Assembly (NCBI GenBank): GCA_012963885.1
Contig: DTUY01000143.1
Coordinates: 1 to 64,000, forward strand
Direction: 5' to 3'
Length of the DNA: 64,000 nt
Source of the DNA: Candidatus Poribacteria bacterium
Lineage (GTDB): Bacteria; Poribacteria; WGA-4E; UBA9662
Positions 55,436 to 63,211 of this stretch are shown here, piece after piece (positions within the stretch are counted from its first letter, which is position 1; every line of letters starts with the position of its first letter). A program made the translations under genes and the position numbers. The notes beneath the pieces were generated by a model, which was given only the letters and a program-made list of their open reading frames with translations, did no database searches and was not told the origin of the DNA.

Positions 55436-56043
55436 CAATTATTCCTTTTGAATGGGGTTAACCGCTGGTGATAGAGATTATAGTCAACAACATCTTTTAT
55501 GGCTTGTTGATCCAAGTTCTTTCCAAGAAAAGCTTGAAGCTTGGCAGAGATCTTAACAGGATTTTCCAATACGTCCCTGTAACTTACAAAGAGTGTAGAT
55601 ATTTGACGATCATCCAACATTTTTTTGACCTGATACAGCTGTTTGGCAAAGATTTGGCTCAGACGTTTGTCTGAAGGATCTCCTTCACTCCGACCTTGAT
55701 TTTCAAGCATCTTGCGTTGAGAAGCAAGGACCTCATCGAGATTACGTTCCATGAAGACAACTTTGTAATCCAATTCAGGTGGGAGACAAGATAATAGATG
55801 GGAAATGATTTTTATGGCTTTTCCTTTGGCTTCAGAAAGCCATGAGTTGTCGATGCGTAACCCCTTGACTTTCTCAAATTCAAAATAACCTTTTGGATTA
55901 CTGATGTCGGCTTCACGTAGTTCGTCTGTTATACAGGGTAATCCTCCTGTTTGCAGCATCTGCATCATCATTGAGGTGCCAGAACGCGGTAATCCGGAAA
56001 CAATGGTGATGATTTCATCATTTTTAGGTTCTAATTGATTCAT
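55435..56043 (-). CDS. Sulfotransferase family protein inserted in the mgd cluster
   Basis: 202 residues with a PAPS-binding 5'-phosphosulfate loop (SGLPRSGTSMMMQMLQTGG, 16-34), the DISNPKGYFEFEKVKGLR segment, and VVFMERNLDEVLASQRKM (about 94-111) with the 3'-phosphate-binding Arg. It would transfer sulfate from PAPS to an alcohol or amine. It lies between mgdA and mgdB and overlaps mgdB by a TGATG junction, so it is embedded in the operon. I am not aware of a sulfotransferase in well-described mgd operons, so its role is unclear. Confidence 0.87.
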   Translation of the reverse strand: MNQLEPKNDEIITIVSGLPRSGTSMMMQMLQTGGLPCITDELREADISNPKGYFEFEKVKGLRIDNSWLSEAKGKAIKIISHLLSCLPPELDYKVVFMERNLDEVLASQRKMLENQGRSEGDPSDKRLSQIFAKQLYQVKKMLDDRQISTLFVSYRDVLENPVKISAKLQAFLGKNLDQQAIKDVVDYNLYHQRLTPFKRNN

Positions 56044-56186
56044 TTGTCCTTAAATTCTGTTTTTGCTGGTTTTCGATATGTTTATGTTGATCAATGTTTT
56101 GACAATGGGTGGATTTCAGAATTTCGGTAAATTTGCTAAATTGAAGTGCGCCTGCTCCGGCTTAATACTTGATGGATGAGTGTTAT

Positions 56187-57425
56187 TTAGTGTCCCACTG
56201 AGGCCGCTCCCTTTTCTCCTACTAGTTGGTTCTCAGCGAATCGCGATAGCCTAAAAGGCAAAATCAGTTCTGGGATCTTGCCCGTAGCGATTGATTCTGC
56301 TAACATTTTGCCGGCGATGGGAGACGCTTTGAATCCATAAGTTCCCCATCCTACGTCCAGGAGGAATCCATCCACCGGAGTTGTTCCCATGATCGGACTG
56401 TAGTCAGGAGGCATTTCGCAAATCCCCGCCCATTGACGTAAAACACAAACCTTGTTTAAGAATGGAAAAAGTTCTAGTACGTGGCCGGCTATGCTTTCAA
56501 GAGATGAAAGTGAGCCTGCCATTGAATAGGAAGGGAACGGATCCACGCTGGCTCCCATCACTAGTTCCCCACGATTTGATTGGCTGATATAAACATGTAA
56601 GCTACCGGAAACCACTACCACATCAAGAAAAGGTTTTAACGGTTCAGTTACGCAAGCTTGTAAGGGAATAGTCACCAAAGGGAGCTTGATCCCAACCATT
56701 GCCGCCACTGTTGAGGCCCAACCGGCAGTAGCGTTGAGAACAATTCCAGTTTTAATCTTACCTTGATTTGTTTGTACGCTTGTTACCTTCCCGTTTTGTG
56801 TGTTGATACCAGTGACTTTAGTTTGTTGATGTATATGGATTCCATGCAGGTCCGCATGATGGGCAAATCCCCAGACAACTGCATCGTGCCGAATAATCCC
56901 ACCAGGTGGATGATAAAGCGCCGCTAAAATAGGATAGCGGGGGGTTTGGCTGACATCCAAGCAAGGACACAGACGAGAAATTTCGTTTGGCCAGATAAGT
57001 TGCGAATCCACACCTTGGATTTGGTTGACTTCGGCGCGACGGCGCATGGTACGTACAGCACCGTCGGTATGAGCAAGAGTTAGGTGCCCCCGTTGACTGA
57101 ACATCACGTTGAAGTCTAGCTCATCGGACATCTGCTCATAGAGCTTTACACTCTGATTATAAAAACTAACTCCTTCAGGTGTAAGGTAGTTACTTCGAAC
57201 GATAGCGGTATTACGTCCGCTGCCACCAGAACCGATGTAGTTTTGTTCTAGGACAGCCACATTATTGATCTGGTGTTTTGTGGCTAGATAATAAGCGCAT
57301 GCAAGCCCATGTGCGCCTCCGCCAACAATCACGATATCATAGCTATCCCGCAGTGAGTGGGAATGCCACATCTTTGGCAATAATTTTTTGCTGGTGAAGG
57401 CTTGACGGATGAGTTTCAGTGACAT
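56187..57425 (-). CDS. mgdA: N-methylglutamate dehydrogenase subunit A (sarcosine oxidase beta-like)
   Basis: 412 residues of the DAO/GlyDH family. FAD-binding VIVGGGAHGLACAYYLA at about 32-48, followed by GSGRNTAIVRSNYLTPEG, the segment typical of SoxB beta subunits that carry covalent FMN. The C-terminal WAGICEMPPDYSPIMGTTP and GFLLDVGWGTYGFKASP regions complete the substrate/FAD site. It oxidises the N-methyl group of N-methylglutamate (or sarcosine in the oxidase). It begins about 55 bases after mgsC and ends about 140 bases before the sulfotransferase gene. Confidence 0.9.
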   Translation of the reverse strand: MSLKLIRQAFTSKKLLPKMWHSHSLRDSYDIVIVGGGAHGLACAYYLATKHQINNVAVLEQNYIGSGGSGRNTAIVRSNYLTPEGVSFYNQSVKLYEQMSDELDFNVMFSQRGHLTLAHTDGAVRTMRRRAEVNQIQGVDSQLIWPNEISRLCPCLDVSQTPRYPILAALYHPPGGIIRHDAVVWGFAHHADLHGIHIHQQTKVTGINTQNGKVTSVQTNQGKIKTGIVLNATAGWASTVAAMVGIKLPLVTIPLQACVTEPLKPFLDVVVVSGSLHVYISQSNRGELVMGASVDPFPSYSMAGSLSSLESIAGHVLELFPFLNKVCVLRQWAGICEMPPDYSPIMGTTPVDGFLLDVGWGTYGFKASPIAGKMLAESIATGKIPELILPFRLSRFAENQLVGEKGAASVGH

Positions 57426-57479
57426 TTGTTGATTACTTTAATTGTAGTTAACAAAAATGGGCTCAATTTCTTTTGGCGG

Positions 57480-58835
57480 TTATTCTCGCCTTTGCCAGCC
57501 TGGACCATCCCCAAAGACACGATTAGTTCCCACCAACGGAATGCCACAAATCATTGATGCTTCCAGGTTCAAGGCACGAAGATCCTCAGGATCAAGGTTG
57601 TGTATATTGGCTTTCCCACAAGCTCGAGCCAGAATCTGGATTTCTGATGTCATGGCCTGTAAAAGATTAGCTACCCGTTCTGCACCTTGGTCAATCTCAA
57701 GACGTTCTGTCAGTTGAGGATCCTGCGTTGTTATGCCAACAGGACAACGTCCAGTATGACAATGATGACAGTGATACGGTTCGGTGCCAAGTTGGTGGTA
57801 ATCCTCGATATGCAGGGGTTTATTGCAATTAAGCGCTATTAACGCTGCTGTGCCGATATAAACTGCATCCGCTCCAAGTGCCATGGCTTTTGCTGCATCT
57901 ACCCCGTGCCGAATTCCGCCAGCGATAACGATTTGAACTTCACCATATAACCCAATGTCTTCCAGCGCTGCTCGCGCTTCACAGACGGCAGCCAATGTGG
58001 GAATTCCGGTATGTTCTTGGCAAATTTCAGCTGAAGCCCCAGTTCCACCTTCCATTCCATCCACTACGATCACATCAGCCCCAGCCTTAGCTGCCAGCTT
58101 AACATCATCAAACACACGGGTTGCTCCCATTTTCACAAAAATTGGTACTTCCCAGTTAGTAGCTTCTCGTAGTTCTTCGATCTTTATGATCATATCATCA
58201 GGTCCCAGAAAGTCAGGATGCCTAGCAGGACTACGTTGATCCACTCCCAAAGGCAGGTCCCGTTGTTCTGCAATTGTATCCAGCACCTTTGAATCCAGCA
58301 ATAATCCTCCTGTGCCAGGCTTGGCACCTTGTCCAATTGTTAATTCAATTGCATCCGCTGCTTTCAAATCGTGAATATCAAAACCGTACCTTGATGGAAG
58401 AACTTCGTATATTAGGGTTTTACTATGTTCTCTTTCTGCCTTTAACATTCCGCCATCGCCGGTTGTATTAGAAGAACCAACTATATTTGCTCCTTTAGCA
58501 AGGGCAACTTTAGCATTGTAAGAGAGTGCTCCCCAACTCATGCCTGTAATCATAATAGGAATATCAAGTTGAATTGGTGTATTGGCAAATCGAGTGCCAA
58601 GTATGGTTGTTGGTGAGCAACGCTCGCGATAACCTTCCAATGGAATCCGTGTTAAGGTACAGGGAATAAAGGTCAAGTCGTCAAATGTCGACCATCGCCT
58701 TTCACGGAGTGTTCCAAAGCCGCGGATGCGGTATCGTCCTAATTCCGCTTTGACTTGGATATCTTCAATGACCTCAGGGGTGAATATGTCACTCTGTCGT
58801 AGCGGTTGATAGTTTGAGCTAACTTGTTTAGACAA
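57480..58835 (-). CDS. mgsC: N-methylglutamate synthase subunit C (glutamate-synthase-like FMN subunit)
   Basis: 451 residues from a TTG start with AAGGAG upstream. It corresponds to the FMN-binding glutamate synthase domain: MITGMSWGALSYNAKVALAK, the VGSSNTTGDGGMLKAEREHS flavin-site loop, ELTIGQGAKPGTGGLLL, and VIVVDGMEGGTGASAEIC. CHHCHTGRCPVGITTQDP near residue 353-370 carries the three cysteines of a [3Fe-4S] cluster. MgsC makes N-methylglutamate from gamma-glutamylmethylamide together with MgsA and MgsB. The stop is about 54 bases before mgdA. Confidence 0.92.
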   Translation of the reverse strand: MSKQVSSNYQPLRQSDIFTPEVIEDIQVKAELGRYRIRGFGTLRERRWSTFDDLTFIPCTLTRIPLEGYRERCSPTTILGTRFANTPIQLDIPIMITGMSWGALSYNAKVALAKGANIVGSSNTTGDGGMLKAEREHSKTLIYEVLPSRYGFDIHDLKAADAIELTIGQGAKPGTGGLLLDSKVLDTIAEQRDLPLGVDQRSPARHPDFLGPDDMIIKIEELREATNWEVPIFVKMGATRVFDDVKLAAKAGADVIVVDGMEGGTGASAEICQEHTGIPTLAAVCEARAALEDIGLYGEVQIVIAGGIRHGVDAAKAMALGADAVYIGTAALIALNCNKPLHIEDYHQLGTEPYHCHHCHTGRCPVGITTQDPQLTERLEIDQGAERVANLLQAMTSEIQILARACGKANIHNLDPEDLRALNLEASMICGIPLVGTNRVFGDGPGWQRRE

Positions 58836-58942
58836 AGTTGATATCTCCTTAGTACTGAATATAAATTGATTTAAGCAGGCAGTCGCCGGACAAAATTCAG
58901 AAAAGATTGATACTACTTTATATTTTTATGGCTTATTGTTAA

Positions 58943-59653
58943 CTATAATGCTTCTCTCCATATTTCTCGCTCTTTTTTATTAAAGTTCCATAGTTTGCGT
59001 CCAGAGACAATTTTTTTATACTTATGAATATCATTTGAAAGATACTGGTTTTCCTGTGGTAGATGATTGGACAAAGTGAGGGTGAGAAAGCGAAGGTCCT
59101 CTTCAGTTGGTTCTTCAATGACGGCATCATTTCCAAGTTCGGCGATTTCCCCACCCACAAAACAGACTGATTCATACATTGAATCTGCAAAAGCTTCACC
59201 AGTGTTACCGCAAACGATTATGGTTCCTTTCTGTGCCATGAAACCCGCCATGTACCCACAATTACCGGCAACTAGAATGAGTCCTCCCTTCATCGAAACA
59301 CCTAAACGGGCTGCTGCATCATTATGAATAACCACTGTTCCTCCACGAATTGACGCAGCGGCGCCATTGCCGACACAACCTTCGACAATAACCGTGCCAT
59401 TCATCATGGACTCGGCTAATCCCCAACCCGCGCTTCCTTTGACCTTTACAGTTGGCCCATCGATCATGCCAGCACAATAATAACCAACACTACCGTCAAA
59501 GACGATATCAACGGGTTGCAAAATTGCTACTCCCAAATTGTGTTGTGCCTTAGATTCCTTGACAAGGAACTCAGTTTCTCCCTGATTGATGAGTTGCTTA
59601 ATCTGAAGATTTATATGGCGGGTGCTTTGACCTTCACAAATTATTTCTGCCAC
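58943..59653 (-). CDS. mgsB: N-methylglutamate synthase subunit B (GXGXG-motif protein)
   Basis: 236 residues from GTG 59653, which overlaps the mgsA stop by 13 bases and has AAAGGAG upstream. The protein is a right-handed beta-helix with repeating Gly motifs (KVKGSAGWGLAESMMNGTVI, IVEGCVGNGAAASIRGGTVV, LVAGNCGYMAGFMAQKGTI), the GXGXG domain of glutamate synthases. It is a scaffold linking the glutaminase and the FMN subunit. A basic C-terminal tail (YKKIVSGRKLWNFNKKERE) extends beyond the domain. Confidence 0.92.
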   Translation of the reverse strand: MAEIICEGQSTRHINLQIKQLINQGETEFLVKESKAQHNLGVAILQPVDIVFDGSVGYYCAGMIDGPTVKVKGSAGWGLAESMMNGTVIVEGCVGNGAAASIRGGTVVIHNDAAARLGVSMKGGLILVAGNCGYMAGFMAQKGTIIVCGNTGEAFADSMYESVCFVGGEIAELGNDAVIEEPTEEDLRFLTLTLSNHLPQENQYLSNDIHKYKKIVSGRKLWNFNKKEREIWREAL

Positions 59654-60534
59654 AAGCGTATCTCCTTTGATTGTGATTCACGAACAGTGTAGTTTCCAGG
59701 AAAGACAGAACGAATTGCAATTTCTTCAGTTGCAATAGCAACAAAATCATCGGTTTCCGTGAATAGAAGCGGTTTAAAGGCAAAAGGATCTTTAGCAAAG
59801 CCGATACTATCCGGTGTTGAAACAAGGTAGCTGAACGAACCATCAAAGTCAGTAATCGAAGCTTCTAACACTTCTTGTAGCACCATTCCTTTTGACAATT
59901 GATCAGCGAAATAGATGCCGATGATTTCGGAGTCGTTTTTGGTGTGAAACTTAGTACCACGTTGTTCGTAAAGCCGACGCATAGTATGGTAATTCGTAAT
60001 ATGTCCGTTATGAACAATAGCAAGATCTGCATAACCATATGCCCAAAAGGGCTGTGAATGGCTTAAATCAACGCGACTTTCTGTTGAAAGACGAGTGTGT
60101 CCTAAACCGTGTGTACCAGTAAAACCAGAGATATTGTAAGTAGATTCCAGATTTTGTGGTGTGCCGACCTGTTTAACCACTTCAAGTTGAGTTCCAAGAC
60201 TAACAACTTCGATGCCTTGATTTAAAGATTCAACAAATTTTAAAAATGACATAGTATCTACCTCAAGATTTATTACAAGGCGAAGATACTCAGCTACGAT
60301 TTTAACCTCATCTATCGAACCAAATTCTTCCAACTGTTCTACTATGAAAGTGGCTTCTTTTTGTCTGCCAAGTTTAATCCGCACCACCATCCCTTTATTC
60401 CTCTTCTGCCCGTACAATGCCACCCCAGCAGAATCGGGACCTCGTGCACCTAAAGCATTCAGCATTTGGAGGATAGTCTCTCCAACAGAGGTCCTGTTTT
60501 TGGTCTTATCTAAAAAGCCAACAATTCCACACAT
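59641..60534 (-). CDS. mgsA: N-methylglutamate synthase subunit A (class II glutamine amidotransferase-like)
   Basis: 297 residues starting MCGIVGFLDK: Cys2 becomes the N-terminal nucleophile of the class II (Ntn) amidotransferase. Further motifs are LGARGPDSAGVALYG, GLGHTRLSTESRVDLSHSQP, IVHNGHITNYHTM, and FHTKNDSEIIG. It liberates the methylamine (or ammonia) group from gamma-glutamylmethylamide for transfer by MgsB and MgsC. It starts about 28 bases after the iron alcohol dehydrogenase gene and overlaps mgsB, so it lies in one transcript with both. Confidence 0.93.
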   Translation of the reverse strand: MCGIVGFLDKTKNRTSVGETILQMLNALGARGPDSAGVALYGQKRNKGMVVRIKLGRQKEATFIVEQLEEFGSIDEVKIVAEYLRLVINLEVDTMSFLKFVESLNQGIEVVSLGTQLEVVKQVGTPQNLESTYNISGFTGTHGLGHTRLSTESRVDLSHSQPFWAYGYADLAIVHNGHITNYHTMRRLYEQRGTKFHTKNDSEIIGIYFADQLSKGMVLQEVLEASITDFDGSFSYLVSTPDSIGFAKDPFAFKPLLFTETDDFVAIATEEIAIRSVFPGNYTVRESQSKEIRLWQK

Positions 60535-60561
60535 GCTTTTTTTACTCTCATCTATTTATAT

Positions 60562-61710
60562 TTAGTAAGCCTGTTCATACAATTTCAACAATTCGGTTTC
60601 GCTAATCGGGCGCGGGTTAAACTTCCCTGTCCACTGGCTAGACGCTTCCTTTGCCAATTGGGGCAAATCCTGCCTATCAATTTGGCAATCTCTGAGTTTA
60701 TCTGGAAGATTCGCTGCCGTTTTTAATTTTTTTATCTGTATAACAAGGTTTCCTCCAGCCTCGTCTTGTTTTAATATATGCGAACCTGAGGCAATTAGCA
60801 ACTCGCGATAAAGTCTTTCCACCACGTGACTGTTAAAAGCAATCACGTGAGGAAGCATCAATCCAACGGCCACCCCATGGGTAATACCATACCTACTGGT
60901 TAAAGGGTTTGCACAGGCGTGTGCAGCACCAAGCATGGAAGACTCAATCGCCATTCCAGCAAAATGTGCACCCAACAACATTTCACCACGTGATTTTGTT
61001 GTGGAGCCTTCACGCAATGAGAATTCGAAATTTTTCGACAACAAATACCACGCTTTCTTAGCCAACATCTGGGAGACATAGTTCCGCTTGGTAGTGACAT
61101 AACTTTCCACCGCATGCGAAATGGCATCAATTCCTGTGGCAGCCCCAACTTTTTCAGGCACGGTCTCAGTCAGATTCGGATCAAGAATCACGGTTCGAAA
61201 CCGGGCTTTTTCATCACCACAAGCCATTTTAAGATGCGTTCCATTCTGAGCAATCAGTGCGTAAGATTGCGCTTCACTTCCTGTACCAGCTGTGGTTGGA
61301 ATTCCAATCGATGGTAGCATTGGTTTGGTTGCTTTACCAAATCCCCAGTAGTCTTGCATCACACCGCCATTAGTGAGCAAAAAGTTGATACCTTTAGCAC
61401 AATCCAGGGTACTACCGCCTCCCAAACCAACAATAAGGTTAAGATCTTTATATTGTTTGGCAAAAACCGTACCATGTTGAACATGTTCAACTGTCGGGTT
61501 AGGAAACACATCATCGAAAATAACAACATCGAGCTTAGCTTTTTTTAAAGAGTCAATAGCTTTGTCTGCTATCCCTGCCCTTCTAACCTCTGGGTCAGAT
61601 ACCAATAAAGCAGAGCTTCCATTCAAATCTTTGGCTAAATCCCCCAGTAATTCTATCTTGCCTTCTCCAAAAACAACACGTATACTGGGCTTGAAATCGA
61701 AAGATTGCAT
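60562..61710 (-). CDS. Iron-containing alcohol dehydrogenase
   Basis: 382 residues of the group III (Fe-ADH) family. NAD-binding LIVGLGGGSTLDCAKGINF (about 92-110) and IGIPTTAGTGSEA (about 136-148), and metal-site region GIDAISHAVESYVT, plus SSMLGAAHACANPLTSRYGI and ITHGVAVGLMLPHV with the His ligands. It interconverts an alcohol and aldehyde with NAD(P). It sits between the NMG cluster and an aldehyde-dehydrogenase-like gene on the same strand. It could process formaldehyde or another aldehyde formed by that module; this is not settled by sequence. Confidence 0.92.
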   Translation of the reverse strand: MQSFDFKPSIRVVFGEGKIELLGDLAKDLNGSSALLVSDPEVRRAGIADKAIDSLKKAKLDVVIFDDVFPNPTVEHVQHGTVFAKQYKDLNLIVGLGGGSTLDCAKGINFLLTNGGVMQDYWGFGKATKPMLPSIGIPTTAGTGSEAQSYALIAQNGTHLKMACGDEKARFRTVILDPNLTETVPEKVGAATGIDAISHAVESYVTTKRNYVSQMLAKKAWYLLSKNFEFSLREGSTTKSRGEMLLGAHFAGMAIESSMLGAAHACANPLTSRYGITHGVAVGLMLPHVIAFNSHVVERLYRELLIASGSHILKQDEAGGNLVIQIKKLKTAANLPDKLRDCQIDRQDLPQLAKEASSQWTGKFNPRPISETELLKLYEQAY

Positions 61711-61741
61711 TATATTAACAAGGTAGTCCCGCCACCTTACC

Positions 61742-63202
61742 TTAAACTGACGCGACGACGGGTTGCTGAAACTCTAGTGGAGATGTTGAACGCTGGAATG
61801 CACGTTGTCGGTACAGGAGTTCGAACAAATTCCCTTCATGCGGCTGATCCCAAGAAATTTTGTTGGTTGGGATTTGTCCTATATTAAGGCGCTCGATGTC
61901 GGTACAATGAAGAAGATCGGCGATAAAAGCTTTGTCATTGGTAATAGCTGTAGCCACCAGTGTGGATTCGATCTGATCCAGAATCTGTGACTGCGGTGTT
62001 TCAACCACACTCACAAACGGGAACAAGAATTCGGTGTTGGCTAGTGGGTGCTTTGGATCGGTGCAGTAAACCACCATTGGTAACATAAAAGTGTATCCGT
62101 CGACTTCAACTATACGATCTATGCCGAATATTTCAGCGGTAAGATCAATCGCACCTTCTATTTTAAGTTGGTTGTCGATCATCTCGGAAAGTTGGTGAGC
62201 CATCACCGGATTAGTAAAGGCGGCCAGTTTAGCTTGGGGATGATCCAGTGGCAATGCATCGATCTGGCTGAACCTCTCTGCCAGTGCCTCTGCTACTCTT
62301 CGTCCATTGGACGACAACCATATACCAGAGGCATTGATACAGGACCTACCGCTGTTTTCGGTGGTAGAGGCCACCAATAAATCAAGATGATTTTCCCAGT
62401 TGTCGATAGCGTCTTCTCCAATTAAGATCTTGCTCCAGCCGGGACCGTGAATTTGAATGCGGGGATCGGATTCCCACGGCGCGACGGTCGATTGTCCACC
62501 GTACAGCATGGCTTTACCCGACCGGAGCAAAAGCTCGGTGGCACCAGAATGGTTGGTTGGATAAAAACTGAAGGCTTCAGGTGGACAACCCGCTTTGATC
62601 AAAGCTTGTGCCACCCGATATGGTGTCCATGGTTCCGCGCTACCTGGTTTTAGCACCACTGGCACTTTCAAAGGTATTGATGGCAGCCAAAGCGAATGGA
62701 CTCCCGCCGAATTACTGGGCAAGACCGCTCCGAGACTATGAGTGGTGCAAATATAGCCAAGTGTTCGACCATGTTGCTGCCCTGATCCTCGGTCAAGAAT
62801 GTCAAGATCAAGTCCCCGTGTCAGTCCCCCTAGTACATCCTCCATCTGATCCAAAACTGTGAATATTTTGTCCATGTTTCTTCCACAAAGGGTTTTAGGC
62901 ACACCGGTTGAAGCAGAAAGTTGGTCGATATAGTCTGAGGGCGATTGGGATTGATCACCGATGGGTAAATTGTCATAAATGAAGTGTTGGCCTGCATGCT
63001 GACAGATTTTGATTAAATCTTGGACAGAAAAGGGATCCAATTTCCGTTGGTTTTCCATCATGGACATGAAATCACGAGCAATCAACCCCGGATTGGCCTG
63101 ACTAACGACTGCCATTGGTTCTTGTGTTTGGCTGTGCGGCAGTTCAACCTTCGATAGACTCTGGTAAATCTGTCCGGCTCGCAGAAGCGGAATGTGCAGC
63201 AT
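61742..63202 (-). CDS. Aldehyde dehydrogenase family / LuxC-like reductase
   Basis: 486 residues from ATG 63202, which has AGGA seven bases upstream. The nucleotide-binding core VVLKPGSAEPWTPYRVAQAL (about 182-201) and the catalytic cysteine C288 in ENSGRSCINASGIW identify the ALDH fold. The remaining sequence is divergent from ordinary ALDHs and close in layout to LuxC-type acyl reductases that pair with an adenylate-forming partner. That partner lies directly upstream (cut by the right edge), and an iron alcohol dehydrogenase follows 31 bases downstream. It may convert an activated acid to an aldehyde, or the reverse. Confidence 0.82.
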   Translation of the reverse strand: MLHIPLLRAGQIYQSLSKVELPHSQTQEPMAVVSQANPGLIARDFMSMMENQRKLDPFSVQDLIKICQHAGQHFIYDNLPIGDQSQSPSDYIDQLSASTGVPKTLCGRNMDKIFTVLDQMEDVLGGLTRGLDLDILDRGSGQQHGRTLGYICTTHSLGAVLPSNSAGVHSLWLPSIPLKVPVVLKPGSAEPWTPYRVAQALIKAGCPPEAFSFYPTNHSGATELLLRSGKAMLYGGQSTVAPWESDPRIQIHGPGWSKILIGEDAIDNWENHLDLLVASTTENSGRSCINASGIWLSSNGRRVAEALAERFSQIDALPLDHPQAKLAAFTNPVMAHQLSEMIDNQLKIEGAIDLTAEIFGIDRIVEVDGYTFMLPMVVYCTDPKHPLANTEFLFPFVSVVETPQSQILDQIESTLVATAITNDKAFIADLLHCTDIERLNIGQIPTNKISWDQPHEGNLFELLYRQRAFQRSTSPLEFQQPVVASV

Positions 63203-63211
63203 CAAGTTTTC

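Noticed and set aside
50212-57425. Reading the mgd genes as sarcosine oxidase only
   Set aside because: Linkage to mgsABC and a glutamine-synthetase-family gene in the same run fits the N-methylglutamate pathway better, although the sarcosine alternative cannot be excluded without phylogeny.
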